A stretch of 64,000 nucleotides of DNA, from the NCBI RefSeq assembly GCF_009931115.1, contig NZ_CP047491.1, positions 868,001 through 932,000 on the forward strand, written 5' to 3'. The first letter of the stretch is position 1. Each line of letters opens with the position of its first letter. Made by a program: the position numbers and the translations under genes. The stretch is from Microbulbifer hydrolyticus. GTDB taxonomy: Bacteria; Pseudomonadota; Gammaproteobacteria; Pseudomonadales; Cellvibrionaceae. Under the pieces are notes generated by a model, which was given only the letters and a program-made list of their open reading frames with translations, was not told the origin of the DNA and ran no database searches. Shown piece by piece: positions 34,713 through 45,045 of the stretch.

Positions 34713-35019
34713 GGCCGTATACCTCTTTTTTTGCTGAGTCTTTCCCCCAAATGTTAGGACGGGGTCGGCCGGGTTCCTATTGTTCTGGTTATTAAGATTC
34801 TGTTTAACACGGTGCTCCCGACAATCGAATCAGGTTATGCCGTAGAACCTGATCGTAAGCTCTCCGGTAAATATGCTGTGAAATGACTCACTAACCGGTG
34901 TTTGGTCGCTATCTGGCCCGTTGGTTGCAAGGGGTTGAGGGTTAAATGGTTGATGACTTGCTTGCTGGTGCCGCAGCGCAGCCAGGTTCGCCAACCTGAA
35001 CCCATTGGGAGCGGAATCC
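34713..35019. promoter_or_regulatory. Intergenic region with two CAGGTT inverted repeats
   Basis: A divergent promoter region. ATCAGGTT and AACCTGAT (34829-34853, 9-base spacer) and CAGGTT and AACCTG (34983-34998, 4-base spacer) share the same half-site. The second lies 21 bp before the start codon at 35020. They could be operators or mRNA hairpins; no regulator is assigned. Confidence 0.35.
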
Positions 35020-35751
35020 ATGCCTTACAAAATTATCTGTTTACCTTCACTAAACGCATTCACTCGTGCATCTCTCTTTTCGCTATCCATCGTGACATCA
35101 GCCCTTTCGCCAGTGACCGCGATGGCCAAGAGTTCGGACAGCTGGCTGGGACTAGGCAGTGAGGATCCGCTTATCCGGCTGGCGGTCACGCCGGTGGAGA
35201 TCCGGATCGAGGCACCGACGCCCCTAACCGGGAATAATCTGGAACTTTTGCTGGCACTGTCCGGTAGCGATGGCGGGCTGGGGGAAATGCGCGAAAAGGC
35301 GAGCCGGGAATTCAGGGCCTATCTCGATCGCGAGGTCCAGCAGCGGTTTGGAGCGTTCTTTGAGGATGAGCGGGTTCACCTGGTGGACAGCAGGGCGCCA
35401 CTCACCCTGCATACGGATTTCGATATTGCGATTCGTCAGAAGATCCTGGATATCTTCAGCAGCAAAGACTACGACCTGGAAAAGGGAACCATGACGGTAT
35501 ACGGGAAGTTCCATTATCGCCTGCAGGGTGCGACTGCGGATGCGCCGGTTCTGCGCGAAGGCACCATCGATCTGTCAGATCTGGACCTGCGGGCCCGCTA
35601 CCGTACCCGCGCGCCGAAGGGCGGCGGCGTGGTGGAAGATACCACCCGTGAGGCGACCGAGCGCCTGTTGGCCGAGATTGCCGAAGAAGTGCTCGATCAA
35701 GTCGAGGATGCACTGGAAGCGGACTCCCTGCTGGAATTGGCTCGGAGATAA
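35020..35751 (+). CDS. Secreted hypothetical protein
   Basis: A 243-residue protein with a likely signal peptide (about residues 1-36, ending SPVTAMA). The mature part is mixed, with a conserved-looking acidic helix region (EATERLLAEIAEEVLDQVEDALEADS) at the end. I do not recognise the family. The frame is open from GTG 35005, but ATG 35020 after GGGAGCGGA is better placed. It was probably exported to the periplasm or outer membrane; no cysteine lipobox is seen. Confidence 0.65.
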   Translation: MPYKIICLPSLNAFTRASLFSLSIVTSALSPVTAMAKSSDSWLGLGSEDPLIRLAVTPVEIRIEAPTPLTGNNLELLLALSGSDGGLGEMREKASREFRAYLDREVQQRFGAFFEDERVHLVDSRAPLTLHTDFDIAIRQKILDIFSSKDYDLEKGTMTVYGKFHYRLQGATADAPVLREGTIDLSDLDLRARYRTRAPKGGGVVEDTTREATERLLAEIAEEVLDQVEDALEADSLLELARR

Positions 35752-35963
35752 TTCCGGCAGGGCTGCTCGTTTGCTCCAGGGCAGCCCGTCTCATCCTCCC
35801 AATGCCTACCATTTTGCCCGCGCCTACCGCTTGAATCGAACCTGCCTGACAAATCCTGTCGCAATTCTTTGAATTGATACACTGGCACCAGTAGGGTGCA
35901 ATGAAGCGACAGCTGCCCCAGGGGTGTGCAAATCCGGGGCGTCGCTGGCCGGTGATCTGTTAA

Positions 35964-37142
<1,179 letters not shown>

Positions 37143-37151
37143 GGTATATCG

Positions 37152-37997
37152 ATGACGCTAGAACTTGTCAGCAAAACCCAGTGCTTCGATGGTAGCCAGT
37201 GTCAATACACCCATCGATCGGAAGTGCTCGATTGCGAGATGCGCTTTTCAATTTTCCTGCCCTCGCAAGCGGAAAAGGAGCAGCGATTCCCGGTGCTCTA
37301 CTGGCTCTCCGGACTTACCTGCACCGACGAAAATTTTTCCCAGAAGGCGGGCGCCCAGCGCATGGCGGCCGAGTTGGGTATTGTGCTGGTCATTCCGGAC
37401 ACGAGCCCACGCGGTGATTCAGTGCCGGATAATGAAAGCTATGATCTCGGGAAAGGCGCGGGGTATTACGTGAATGCCACCCAGACGCCATGGAAATCGC
37501 ACTACCAGATGTATGACTATCTGGTGAAGGAATTGCCGGAGCTGGTGGAGGACACTTTCCCGGTGAGTGATCGCCGCGCCATCAGTGGGCACTCCATGGG
37601 CGGGCACGGCGCGCTGACCATCGCGCTGAAGAATCCCGGTCGCTATATCTCGGTGTCCGCATTCAGTCCCATCTGTAACCCGATGGCCTGCCCCTGGGGA
37701 GAAAAGGCCCTGGCGGCCTACCTGGGGCCGGACAAAACCCTTTGGGAGGAATACGATGCGACCGTCTTGCTGAGCCGCTCAACCGAACGGTTGCCGATAC
37801 TGATATCCCAGGGCGAAGCGGACCAGTTTCTCGAAGAGCAGCTAAAGCCAAATGCACTGAAGGCCGCGGCCGAAGCGGCAGGCTACCCGCTTAAACTGGA
37901 GTTTCATGCGGGCTACGACCACAGCTATTACTTTATCGCTACGTTTATCGAGCAGCACCTGCGGTTTCACGCCGACTATCTGCTGCATATCGATTGA
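37152..37997 (+). CDS. fghA: S-formylglutathione hydrolase
   Basis: A 281-residue esterase-D-type alpha/beta hydrolase. The nucleophile is in [10 protein letters not shown] and the His in [22 protein letters not shown] and [13 protein letters not shown] are family blocks. It hydrolyses S-formylglutathione to formate and glutathione. It starts 9 bp after frmA, so the two form a formaldehyde-detoxification operon. No frmR repressor gene is adjacent. Confidence 0.96.
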   Translation: MTLELVSKTQCFDGSQCQYTHRSEVLDCEMRFSIFLPSQAEKEQRFPVLYWLSGLTCTDENFSQKAGAQRMAAELGIVLVIPDTSPRGDSVPDNESYDLGKGAGYYVNATQTPWKSHYQMYDYLVKELPELVEDTFPVSDRRAISGHSMGGHGALTIALKNPGRYISVSAFSPICNPMACPWGEKALAAYLGPDKTLWEEYDATVLLSRSTERLPILISQGEADQFLEEQLKPNALKAAAEAAGYPLKLEFHAGYDHSYYFIATFIEQHLRFHADYLLHID

Positions 37998-38010
37998 TCA
38001 GTTGAGCCAG

Positions 38011-38053
38011 CCGGCACCCTGGCGTCCTGGGATCAATAGCCCCAGGGTGCCGG
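38011..38053. terminator. Stem-loop between convergent genes
   Basis: CCGGCACCCTGG pairs with CCAGGGTGCCGG (12 bp) around a 19-base loop. It lies just past fghA and overlaps the last codons of the lipoprotein gene on the other strand. There is no T tract, so termination is likely but not certain. Confidence 0.5.
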
Positions 38054-38644
38054 GGGTGTGGCTACGGGCTGGGTCAGGTCAAACTGGACTCGAAACTCGC
38101 GTCCATTCGGCCTGGTGAGTTCGTAGATGAAGTTTTCCCCGGGGTGAATCTCCATCGCCCAGGTATTGTTCAGTGACGCATCTAACCCTTCGCGCTTGAA
38201 CGTTGCTATCGACTCCTCGTCGACCGGAAACTCCTGCCGGAATTGCGTCCCCGCATTCCTGGTATCACCGCCATACATGGTGACCGCATCTTCACTGCCA
38301 TCTTCGTGGCGATGGTCGTGCTTCAGACGCAAACCGTTCCCGGTGCGTGTGAGAATCCAGGTGCGGGAGTGGTCTTCTCCCACATGGAAGGGAATACGGA
38401 TCTCGCTCGCGGGGTTCTCGCAGCCGCGTACATGCATCACCAGCGTTTTGCCCTCGAAGGAATCCGGCGTATTGGAGCGGGGTTCGTTGATGGTAATTTT
38501 TCCGGCGAAGGCCTTGCCACAGTACGCGGCGATATTGGTGAGAAAGTCATCGGCTGCATGCCGGGACTCGGGGCGTGGCTCACAGGCGGCCGTAAAGATG
38601 GCGCTGAGAAAAACGAGAAGGGTTTTGCAGGCCTGACTGTGCAT
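38033..38644 (-). CDS. Putative lipoprotein of unknown function
   Basis: A 203-residue protein with a lipoprotein signal (residues 1-21; lipobox FTAAC). The mature part has conserved-looking beta segments (GKITINEP, TLVMHVRGCENPASEIRIPFHVG, LRLKHDHRHEDGS) and probable Cys pair. I do not recognise the family. It faces fghA and is preceded by the DsbA-family gene on the same strand at 73 bp. Confidence 0.7.
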   Translation of the reverse strand: MHSQACKTLLVFLSAIFTAACEPRPESRHAADDFLTNIAAYCGKAFAGKITINEPRSNTPDSFEGKTLVMHVRGCENPASEIRIPFHVGEDHSRTWILTRTGNGLRLKHDHRHEDGSEDAVTMYGGDTRNAGTQFRQEFPVDEESIATFKREGLDASLNNTWAMEIHPGENFIYELTRPNGREFRVQFDLTQPVATPPAPWGY

Positions 38645-38717
38645 CGGATTTATCCCTTTGAGTGAAGAGCGAAGCGGTTCAGGCCAGTTTACAAAGAAAT
38701 AGCTGGACGGTGGCGCA

Positions 38718-39371
38718 TCAGGCGGTGGGTTCAGTCAACTGCTCCAGTTGCTGCTCAAAGGCGCTTACTTCCTGAGCGCCACTGATGGCGTATTCGTGAT
38801 TGAACATAAACAGGGGGACGCCGCGGATACCCTGCATTTGGATCTGTTCTTCCCGGGCCAGAGTCTGCCGGGCGATGGCGTTGTCGTGCAGGGCTGCCAG
38901 CGCCTCTGTCCGGTCCAGCCCTACCGCTTCTGCGGCATCGAGCAACACATTCTCATGGTTGAGATTTTTGCCATGGGTGAAATAATCCTCAAACAGGCGC
39001 ATTTGCAGCGCTGTCTGGTGCCCGGTGGGCTCTGCCCAGTGCAGCAGGCGGTGGGCCTGGTTGGTGTTATAGATGCGCATTTCGTCGGAGAAGTTGAACT
39101 CGAAACCGAGTTCGCGGCCAATCTCTGTCAACCGCTCTCTGTTCTCCGCGCTTTCCTCATTGGAGATGCGGTATTTGCCGGTGATATGTTCGCGCAGGTT
39201 TTCGCCGGCTTCCGGCATTTGCGGATTCAGCTCGAAGGGATGCCAGACGATATTGATATCGAACTGATCGGGGAATTTGGCGAGCGCCTGCTGCAGGCGT
39301 TGATAACCGATCACGCACCAGGGGCAGACTACATCGGAGACGATATCGATTCTCAGATAGCTTTTCGTCAT
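38718..39371 (-). CDS. DsbA-family oxidoreductase, FrnE-like
   Basis: A 217-residue cytoplasmic thioredoxin-fold protein with an N-terminal CPWC active site (DVVCPWCVIGYQRLQQAL), a helical insertion and the cis-Pro loop GIRGVPLFMFN. No signal peptide, as expected for the FrnE/2-hydroxychromene-isomerase-like branch associated with oxidative stress. It may act as a disulfide isomerase or in polyketide/aromatic metabolism; the sequence does not decide. Confidence 0.88.
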   Translation of the reverse strand: MTKSYLRIDIVSDVVCPWCVIGYQRLQQALAKFPDQFDINIVWHPFELNPQMPEAGENLREHITGKYRISNEESAENRERLTEIGRELGFEFNFSDEMRIYNTNQAHRLLHWAEPTGHQTALQMRLFEDYFTHGKNLNHENVLLDAAEAVGLDRTEALAALHDNAIARQTLAREEQIQMQGIRGVPLFMFNHEYAISGAQEVSAFEQQLEQLTEPTA

Positions 39372-39819
39372 CGCGGCGTGCCTTTTGTATTCTTTATGCC
39401 GTTATTTATCCCGACATAATGACCCGGGATTCTTGGCGTGTAAACACACGCTCGGGATATGTGGCGTTTTGCTTCTCGGAACGTTCCCCGCTGGGGAGGT
39501 GTCGACAGGATTTTGTACTGTGATGGCTCTGATTTCAGTGTATGTCAGTACTGTCATTCTGTAGTTTCTAGTGGCGTTTTCCAGGGTGAAATGTGAACTG
39601 TTTAACGCTATTTGAGGCCGAATCCCACAGTCGGTAGCTCAAAAAATGCCCTGGAGCTCCTGCGGCTCATGCCTGAGCCCATATGGGGCTCAACGTGCGT
39701 TCCTGTCACATCGCCGCAAATTCTGGCGCCAACTTGGCTGTCACTCTATCATTTCGTGCCTGAAATCAGGGGCTGCATCGGCAGTTTCTCCCGACAAATT
39801 CGAGATGATGAGTGCTTGC
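39372..39819. other. Intergenic region before the DPP IV gene
   Basis: 448 bp without a supported gene. It has short hairpins (GCGTGT-AAAC-ACACGC at 39436-39451; GAGCCC/GGGCTC near 39674-39690) and one copy of TAGTTTCTAGTG near 39562, which matches the tandem repeat by cydB. The frame of the peptidase stays open back to 39646 but the sequence is not protein-like there. Confidence 0.4.
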
Positions 39820-42027
39820 ATGAAACGGAAACTGTTTTTCCTCCTGGGTTACGCGTTTGCCAGTTTTTCTACTGCCGAACAGCTGACCATCGACAGATTG
39901 TTCTCTGACCCCGCCCTGAGCGGCACCAGTCCCCGCGCACTGCAATATTCCCCGGACGGTAGTCGTGTGACTTTTCTCAAAGGCCGCGAGAACGACTACA
40001 ACCGCTACGACCTGTGGGAGTACCGCCTGAAGGATGGCGAGACCCGTATGCTGGTGAATTCCGACAGGCTGCACAGTGGGGAAGAGAATCTCTCCGACGA
40101 GGAAAAGGCCCGGCGTGAGCGCCAGCGTATTTTCGGCAGCGGCATCATGGAATACAGCTGGTCGAAAGATGGTAAATCCCTGCTGTTTCCCCTCGCCGGC
40201 GATGTCTTCTACTACGACGTGAGTCGGGGTGAGCCGAAACGTCTGACAGAAACCGAGGCGTTTGAGACCGACGTACGGGTGTCCCCGAAAGGCCACTTTG
40301 TTTCTTTTATCCGCGACCAGAATATTTTTGTGGTGGACCTGAAAACCGGCAAAGAGCGCAAGCTCACTTCCGATGGCAAGGGCCCGATCAAAAACGGTAT
40401 GGCCGAATTTGTGGCCCAGGAAGAAATGGACCGCATGACCGGTTACTGGTGGTCGCCGGACGAAAAACGCATTGCCTACCTGCAGGTTGATGAGAGCCCG
40501 GTGGATGAGGTGACCCGCAGCGAGATCTATGCAGATCGCATTGATATGATCAAGCAGCGCTACCCCGCCGCCGGTCGCCCCAACGTAAAAATCAAACTGG
40601 GCGTGCTCGATCTCGCCAGTGGTAAAACCCAGTGGCTGGACCTGGGCAAAGACGAAGACATTTACATTGCGCGGGTGAAATGGGCCCGCGACAACCTGCT
40701 TTCCTATCAATGGCAGAACCGCAGCCAGAACAAACTGGAGTTGCGCTTTGTGGATATTCCCAGCGGCAAGACTCGCGTGGCATTGGCGGAAACCAGTGAT
40801 ACCTGGGTCAACCTGTTCCACGACCTGCGCTTTCTGAAAAACAGCGACCGTTTCATTTGGGCCTCGGAGAAAGATGGCTTCAAGCACCTGTACCTGTACG
40901 ATTTCAGTGGCAAGCAGCTGGCGCAGCTAACCGATGGTGAGTGGGCGATTGATGAGCTGGAAGCGCTGGACGAAAAATCCGGCAAGGTCTATTTCTCCGG
41001 CCGCAAAGATACGCCGCTGGAACGACACCTGTATGTGACCAACCTGGACGGCAGCGGCAAGGTTGAAAAAATCTCCTCCCGCGCCGGTATGCACAGTATC
41101 GAATTTGCCGACGATGCCTCCGGCTATATCGATACCTATTCCAACCCCACCACACCGGCTCAGGTCAGTCTGCACGGAAATGATGGCAAGCGCGTGACCT
41201 GGTTGCAGGAAAACAAGGTGGAGAAAGGTCACCCCCTGTATCCGTATATGAGCGATTGGATCGAGCCGGAGTTTGGGCAGATCAAGGCGCCGGAAGGGCA
41301 CACCCTGTATTACCGCATGTACAAGCCCGCGGATTTTGATCCGAAGAAGGCCTACCCGGTAATGGTGTTCCTTTACGGCGGCCCGCACGCCCAGCTGGTG
41401 ACCAACAGCTGGGACAGGCCGTTCAATCAATACATGGCGCAGCAGGGCTATGTGGTGTTCACTCTGGACAACCGCGGCTCGGCCAATCGCGGCAAGCAAT
41501 TTGAGGATCCCATTTTCAAGAAAATGGGCAGTGTGGAAGTAGATGACCAGGTGACTGGCGTCAAGTTCCTGCGCTCCTTGCCGTTTGTCGACCCGGAGCG
41601 TATTGGCGTGTACGGGCACAGTTACGGCGGCTATATGGCGCTGATGAGCATGTTCAAGGCGGGCGATTATTTCAAGGCGGGTATCTCCGGCGCGCCGGTA
41701 ACCGATTGGGGGCTTTACGATACCCATTACACCGAGCGTTATATGGGTAATCCCAATGAAGTACCCGAGGCGTACAAGGCATCATCGGTGTTCCCCTATG
41801 TCGACGGACTGAAGGGCCCGCTGCTGATTTATCACGGTATGGCGGATGACAATGTGTTGTTCACCAATACCACCCGCCTGATCAAGCAGCTGCAGGATAA
41901 TGGCCAGCAGTTCGAGCTGATGACCTACCCGGGCAAGAAGCACAGCCTGCGCGGTAAGGAAACCCGCAAGCACTGGTACCAGATGATGAAGGACTTTTTT
42001 GACCGGCACCTGAAAAGCGAGCACTGA
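39820..42027 (+). CDS. S9 family peptidase, dipeptidyl peptidase IV type
   Basis: A 735-residue protein with a signal peptide (about residues 1-20, MKRKLFFLLGYAFASFSTA). The N-terminal beta-propeller (DPP IV N, about 80-450) has the substrate-anchoring Glu motif EFVAQEEMDRMTGYWWSPD; the C-terminal alpha/beta hydrolase has Ser601 (GHSYGGYMAL), an Asp in MADDNVLF and a His in KKHSLRG. It cleaves X-Pro/X-Ala dipeptides from peptides in the periplasm. ATG 39820 is chosen because it begins the signal peptide; ATG 39805 is possible. Confidence 0.93.
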   Translation: MKRKLFFLLGYAFASFSTAEQLTIDRLFSDPALSGTSPRALQYSPDGSRVTFLKGRENDYNRYDLWEYRLKDGETRMLVNSDRLHSGEENLSDEEKARRERQRIFGSGIMEYSWSKDGKSLLFPLAGDVFYYDVSRGEPKRLTETEAFETDVRVSPKGHFVSFIRDQNIFVVDLKTGKERKLTSDGKGPIKNGMAEFVAQEEMDRMTGYWWSPDEKRIAYLQVDESPVDEVTRSEIYADRIDMIKQRYPAAGRPNVKIKLGVLDLASGKTQWLDLGKDEDIYIARVKWARDNLLSYQWQNRSQNKLELRFVDIPSGKTRVALAETSDTWVNLFHDLRFLKNSDRFIWASEKDGFKHLYLYDFSGKQLAQLTDGEWAIDELEALDEKSGKVYFSGRKDTPLERHLYVTNLDGSGKVEKISSRAGMHSIEFADDASGYIDTYSNPTTPAQVSLHGNDGKRVTWLQENKVEKGHPLYPYMSDWIEPEFGQIKAPEGHTLYYRMYKPADFDPKKAYPVMVFLYGGPHAQLVTNSWDRPFNQYMAQQGYVVFTLDNRGSANRGKQFEDPIFKKMGSVEVDDQVTGVKFLRSLPFVDPERIGVYGHSYGGYMALMSMFKAGDYFKAGISGAPVTDWGLYDTHYTERYMGNPNEVPEAYKASSVFPYVDGLKGPLLIYHGMADDNVLFTNTTRLIKQLQDNGQQFELMTYPGKKHSLRGKETRKHWYQMMKDFFDRHLKSEH

Positions 42028-42051
42028 GCGCGGGGGATTTCGCGCAAAACG

Positions 42052-42088
42052 AAAAAAGGGGGCTTTGCCAGGCAAAGCCCCCTTTTTT
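42052..42088. terminator. Bidirectional intrinsic terminator
   Basis: An 18-bp perfect stem (AAAAAAGGGGGCTTTGCC with its complement) around a single A; the T and A tracts serve both the peptidase (rightward) and the YdcH-like gene (leftward). Confidence 0.92.
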
Positions 42089-42101
42089 ATTCATACTGGC
42101 T

Positions 42102-42353
42102 TCACGTGGAGCCATTTCTACCAATGATTCTGTGGTACAGGCGATCCTTCATATGTGCCCGCCGGATTTTCATCTGGTTGAAGTGGTTGTCATCGGTGGT
42201 AACCCCTCGCTCCTCCAGACCCCGTATTTGTTTATCCAGCTTGTGGTAGCTGTCGCTCGTTGTACGGAACTCGAGGTCTTCATCGCGCAAGTGCCGAATG
42301 GTTTTGGCGTATTTTGGGAAGTCGGCGGCCAGTGCGTGAGAGGGTATTGCCAT
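42102..42353 (-). CDS. YdcH-family (DUF465) small protein
   Basis: An 83-residue basic, helical protein: FPKYAKTIRHLRDEDLEFRTTSDSYHKLDKQIRGLEERGV then LKKxR-like KIRRAHMKDRLYHRI. The spacing of HKLDKQIRGLE matches DUF465 proteins, which form helical hairpins of unclear function. Standing alone, terminated by the shared hairpin. Confidence 0.85.
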   Translation of the reverse strand: MAIPSHALAADFPKYAKTIRHLRDEDLEFRTTSDSYHKLDKQIRGLEERGVTTDDNHFNQMKIRRAHMKDRLYHRIIGRNGST

Positions 42354-42399
42354 GGGCTTGTCTCCAGGTTGGCGGGTGAATGTTGATCTTTACCCTTGC

Positions 42400-42593
42400 A
42401 AGTCTAGTTTTTGATTGGAAAGTACGCCGGGAATCCAGGGGGCAGGATTGGAAAGATGGCAGGGAAGTGATCTTTTATAGAAAAATCCAAATGAGAAGCT
42501 ATTGCGTTCGTAGTATCGCAGGCTGGACTCCCGCCCGATGATTGCGGGCTGTCATCGATGCTTCCTTAAAGCCGGGCCTGTTCCGGCTTTTTT
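42400..42593 (+). ncRNA. Possible small RNA with intrinsic terminator
   Basis: The plus strand has a CCCGC/GCGGG hairpin (about 42531-42548) and a terminator (AAAGCCGG and CCGGCTTT around GCCTGTT, then TTT, 42568-42593). No plus-strand gene ends here; the peptidase has its own terminator 480 bp earlier. A short unannotated transcript is one explanation; read-through protection for the pectate lyase gene is another. The left end is a guess. Confidence 0.25.
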
Positions 42594-42701
42594 GTGCCCG
42601 GGGCACCGGGCGGTTTCATCGCCAAGCGGCTTTTGCTACTATCGTTTTGGTCTTACCAAATAATGATTTCTGCCTGACAGAAGCCCGTAGCGAGCTCTTG
42701 C

Positions 42702-43895
42702 ATGAAACTGCCCCATATACCGGCACGGTCCCTGCTGCTTTCCACCCTGATGCTGGTTATCTCTGGCTGTAGTGCCGAGGCCGGTCCGCTGGACTCGCTC
42801 CAGCCCGCCAGAACCATGGCGGAGTACCGGGCCATGTCGGAGCAGCTCTACAAGCTCGACCAGGCCGCGGTTAAGGCGGAAGCCAGGGCGGCGGGGCTGG
42901 ACAAGTCGCCGAAACCGAACAAAGCCAAGCGCTTTGGTTTCGATGCGAAGCAGGCGGCCAAAGACAGCGCCTTTTTTGCCTCGGAGGAAGGGCGCCAGAT
43001 CGCCGAGAACCTGCTTACATTCCAGACTCCGTCCGGAGGCTGGTCCAAGCGCACGGACATGAGTGTGCCGCGGGAAAAGGGCCAGCAGTTTGGTGTCGAG
43101 AAGGATTACGTTCCGACCTTCGACAACCTCGCCACCAGCACCCAGTTCTGGGTGATGGTGAATGCATGCAACAGCCTCAAAGAGACCCGTTACTGTGATT
43201 CCGCCGCGCGCGCGCTCAAGTACATCCTGATTGCGCAGTACCCCAACGGTGGCTGGCCGCAGACATTCCCGCTGCGGGGCAAGTATCACGATTACATCAC
43301 CTACAACGACACCGCCATCACCAGCCTGCTGACCATTGTCGCCGCTGCGGCCAATGGCGACCCGCGCCTGGATTTTGTCCCGGACGAGCTGTGTGAACTC
43401 GCCGCAGGCAGCCTGCAGCGCGCGCTGGAAATGGTGGTGGCGACTCAGGTCGAAGTCGATGGCAAGCCGGCCATCTGGGGTGCGCAGCACGATGCGGAAA
43501 CCCTTGAACCCACTGCCGCGCGCGCATTTGAGCCGGTCGCCCTGGCCTCCAGTGAAAGTGCGGACCTGGTACTGTTCCTGATGTCCCTGGAGCAGCCGCC
43601 GGAACCTATCCAGCAATCCATCGAGAATGCGAAGGCCTGGTTCGACAAGCACCGTATCGACGGTCTGCGCTACCGCCGTGACGGCAACCTGCCGTCACTG
43701 GTGCCGGAGGAGGACGCCGATCCGCTGTGGGCACGTTTTTACGACATCGACAGCGATCGCCCGGTATTCGGCGACCGTGACGGTAAAGTGTATTTTGATG
43801 TGGACAAGGTGTCCGAAGAGCGCCGGCGCGGTTACGCCTGGTATACCGAGCAGCCGTACAAGGTGGTAAAAGAATACCGCAAGTGGCAGCGGTAA
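42702..43895 (+). CDS. Pectate lyase, polysaccharide lyase family 10
   Basis: A 397-residue lipoprotein (lipobox VISGC at about residue 23). PL10 signatures are clear: LLTFQTPSGGWSKRTD, QYPNGGWPQTFPLRG, YITYNDTAITSLL, GAQHDAETLEPTAARAFEP, and the end block ARFYDIDSDRPVFGDRDG...ERRRGYAWY. The enzyme cleaves polygalacturonate by beta-elimination, probably at the outer membrane. It carries no carbohydrate-binding module. It stands alone, not in a pectin gene cluster. Confidence 0.93.
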   Translation: MKLPHIPARSLLLSTLMLVISGCSAEAGPLDSLQPARTMAEYRAMSEQLYKLDQAAVKAEARAAGLDKSPKPNKAKRFGFDAKQAAKDSAFFASEEGRQIAENLLTFQTPSGGWSKRTDMSVPREKGQQFGVEKDYVPTFDNLATSTQFWVMVNACNSLKETRYCDSAARALKYILIAQYPNGGWPQTFPLRGKYHDYITYNDTAITSLLTIVAAAANGDPRLDFVPDELCELAAGSLQRALEMVVATQVEVDGKPAIWGAQHDAETLEPTAARAFEPVALASSESADLVLFLMSLEQPPEPIQQSIENAKAWFDKHRIDGLRYRRDGNLPSLVPEEDADPLWARFYDIDSDRPVFGDRDGKVYFDVDKVSEERRRGYAWYTEQPYKVVKEYRKWQR

Positions 43896-43938
43896 CCTGC
43901 CCCAAGGTGCGCTCCGCGAGTAACCCTTCCGGCACGCG

Positions 43939-43974
43939 AAAAAAAGCCCCCGGTTAATCCCGGGGGCTTTTTTT
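43939..43974. terminator. Bidirectional intrinsic terminator
   Basis: AAAAAAAGCCCCCGG pairs with CCGGGGGCTTTTTTT around a TTAATC loop, between the pectate lyase (rightward) and cydB (leftward). Confidence 0.9.
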
Positions 43975-43990
43975 ATGCGAAACACAGTGT

Positions 43991-44032
43991 CTAGTTTCTA
44001 GTGCCTAGTTTCTAGTGCCTGGTTTCTAGTGA
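43991..44032. repeat. Three tandem 14-bp CTAG-rich repeats
   Basis: CTAGTTTCTAGTGC is repeated exactly twice and then once as CTGGTTTCTAGTGA. The third copy contains the cydB stop codon (44026-44028). A further partial copy (TAGTTTCTAGTG) lies near 39562. Confidence 0.8.
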
Positions 44033-45045
44033 TAGTGCAGTTCCGTGGCCTTGCCGTGAAACACGCGGTAGGAAAAAGCGGTGTACAGCAGGATCACCGG
44101 CACAACGATCACCGCGCCCACCAGAATAAACTGCAGTGATTCCCGCGCACTGGCCGCTTCCCAGATATCCAGTTGTCCCGGCACAATCTCCGGGAAAAAA
44201 CTGAAACCGAGCCCGCTAAAGCACAGCACAAAAATGCCCACGACAATTGCAAACGGCACCCCGCTGTGACGGTCTCCCGCCTTGGGCAGACGCCGCAGGA
44301 GAATGTCGTTGGCAATGAAGCCGATAAAGCACAGGGTGGGGATCAGAAGTACAAACATCACCAGCGGAAAGGTAAACCAGCGGTCGAACACGCCCGGGTT
44401 AACCAGCGGGTTGATCAGGCATACTGACACCACGCCGAGCAGAGACGCGCGTCCGGCTCTTTTGGTCCAGCGCACGGCCCGCGCCTGCAGGGATGATTCC
44501 GTTTTCAACACCAGCCAAGCCGCACCGATATAGCTGTAGGCGGCGGTAACCCCGAGGGCACTGATCCCACAGAACAGCAGCGCCGACAGGCTCTGGTCAA
44601 ACCCCATCACATATTGCCCGAGCATGTAGCCCTGGGTGAGGGTGGTGATCAGCGAGCCGATTTTGAATGTCCTGTCCCATGCCAGCTTGTGGTCCACCGC
44701 CGCCTTGGCGCGGAAGTCGAATGCTACCCCGCGCATGATCAGTCCGATCAGCATGATCGCCACCGGAATATACAGCTGCATCAGAATCAGGCTGTGCGCT
44801 GCCGGAAACGCGATCAACAGCAGACCGATGGCCAGTACCAGCCAGGTCTCGTTCGCATCCCAGAACGGACCGATGGACGCAATCATGGTGTCCCGCTGCA
44901 GTTCATCCTGTTCGCCCATCGGCAACAGGATACCCACACCGAGGTCATAGCCGTCGAGAATTGCATAGGCCAGCACCGCGAGCCCCATCAGTCCGACAAA
45001 TATCACTGGCAGCCAGTCGTTACCGTGGTTGATGACCTCGTTCAT
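44026..45045 (-). CDS. cydB: Cytochrome bd-type quinol oxidase subunit II
   Basis: A 339-residue subunit with about eight to nine membrane segments and CydB blocks: YAILDGYDLGVGILLP near the start, IGPFWDANETWLVL, and MRGVAFDFRAK. With CydA it oxidises quinol and reduces oxygen, conserving energy and resisting cyanide, sulfide and NO. Its start overlaps the cydA stop by 4 bp. The stop codon lies in a tandem repeat. No cydX-like small gene was seen downstream. Confidence 0.94.
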   Translation of the reverse strand: MNEVINHGNDWLPVIFVGLMGLAVLAYAILDGYDLGVGILLPMGEQDELQRDTMIASIGPFWDANETWLVLAIGLLLIAFPAAHSLILMQLYIPVAIMLIGLIMRGVAFDFRAKAAVDHKLAWDRTFKIGSLITTLTQGYMLGQYVMGFDQSLSALLFCGISALGVTAAYSYIGAAWLVLKTESSLQARAVRWTKRAGRASLLGVVSVCLINPLVNPGVFDRWFTFPLVMFVLLIPTLCFIGFIANDILLRRLPKAGDRHSGVPFAIVVGIFVLCFSGLGFSFFPEIVPGQLDIWEAASARESLQFILVGAVIVVPVILLYTAFSYRVFHGKATELHYH

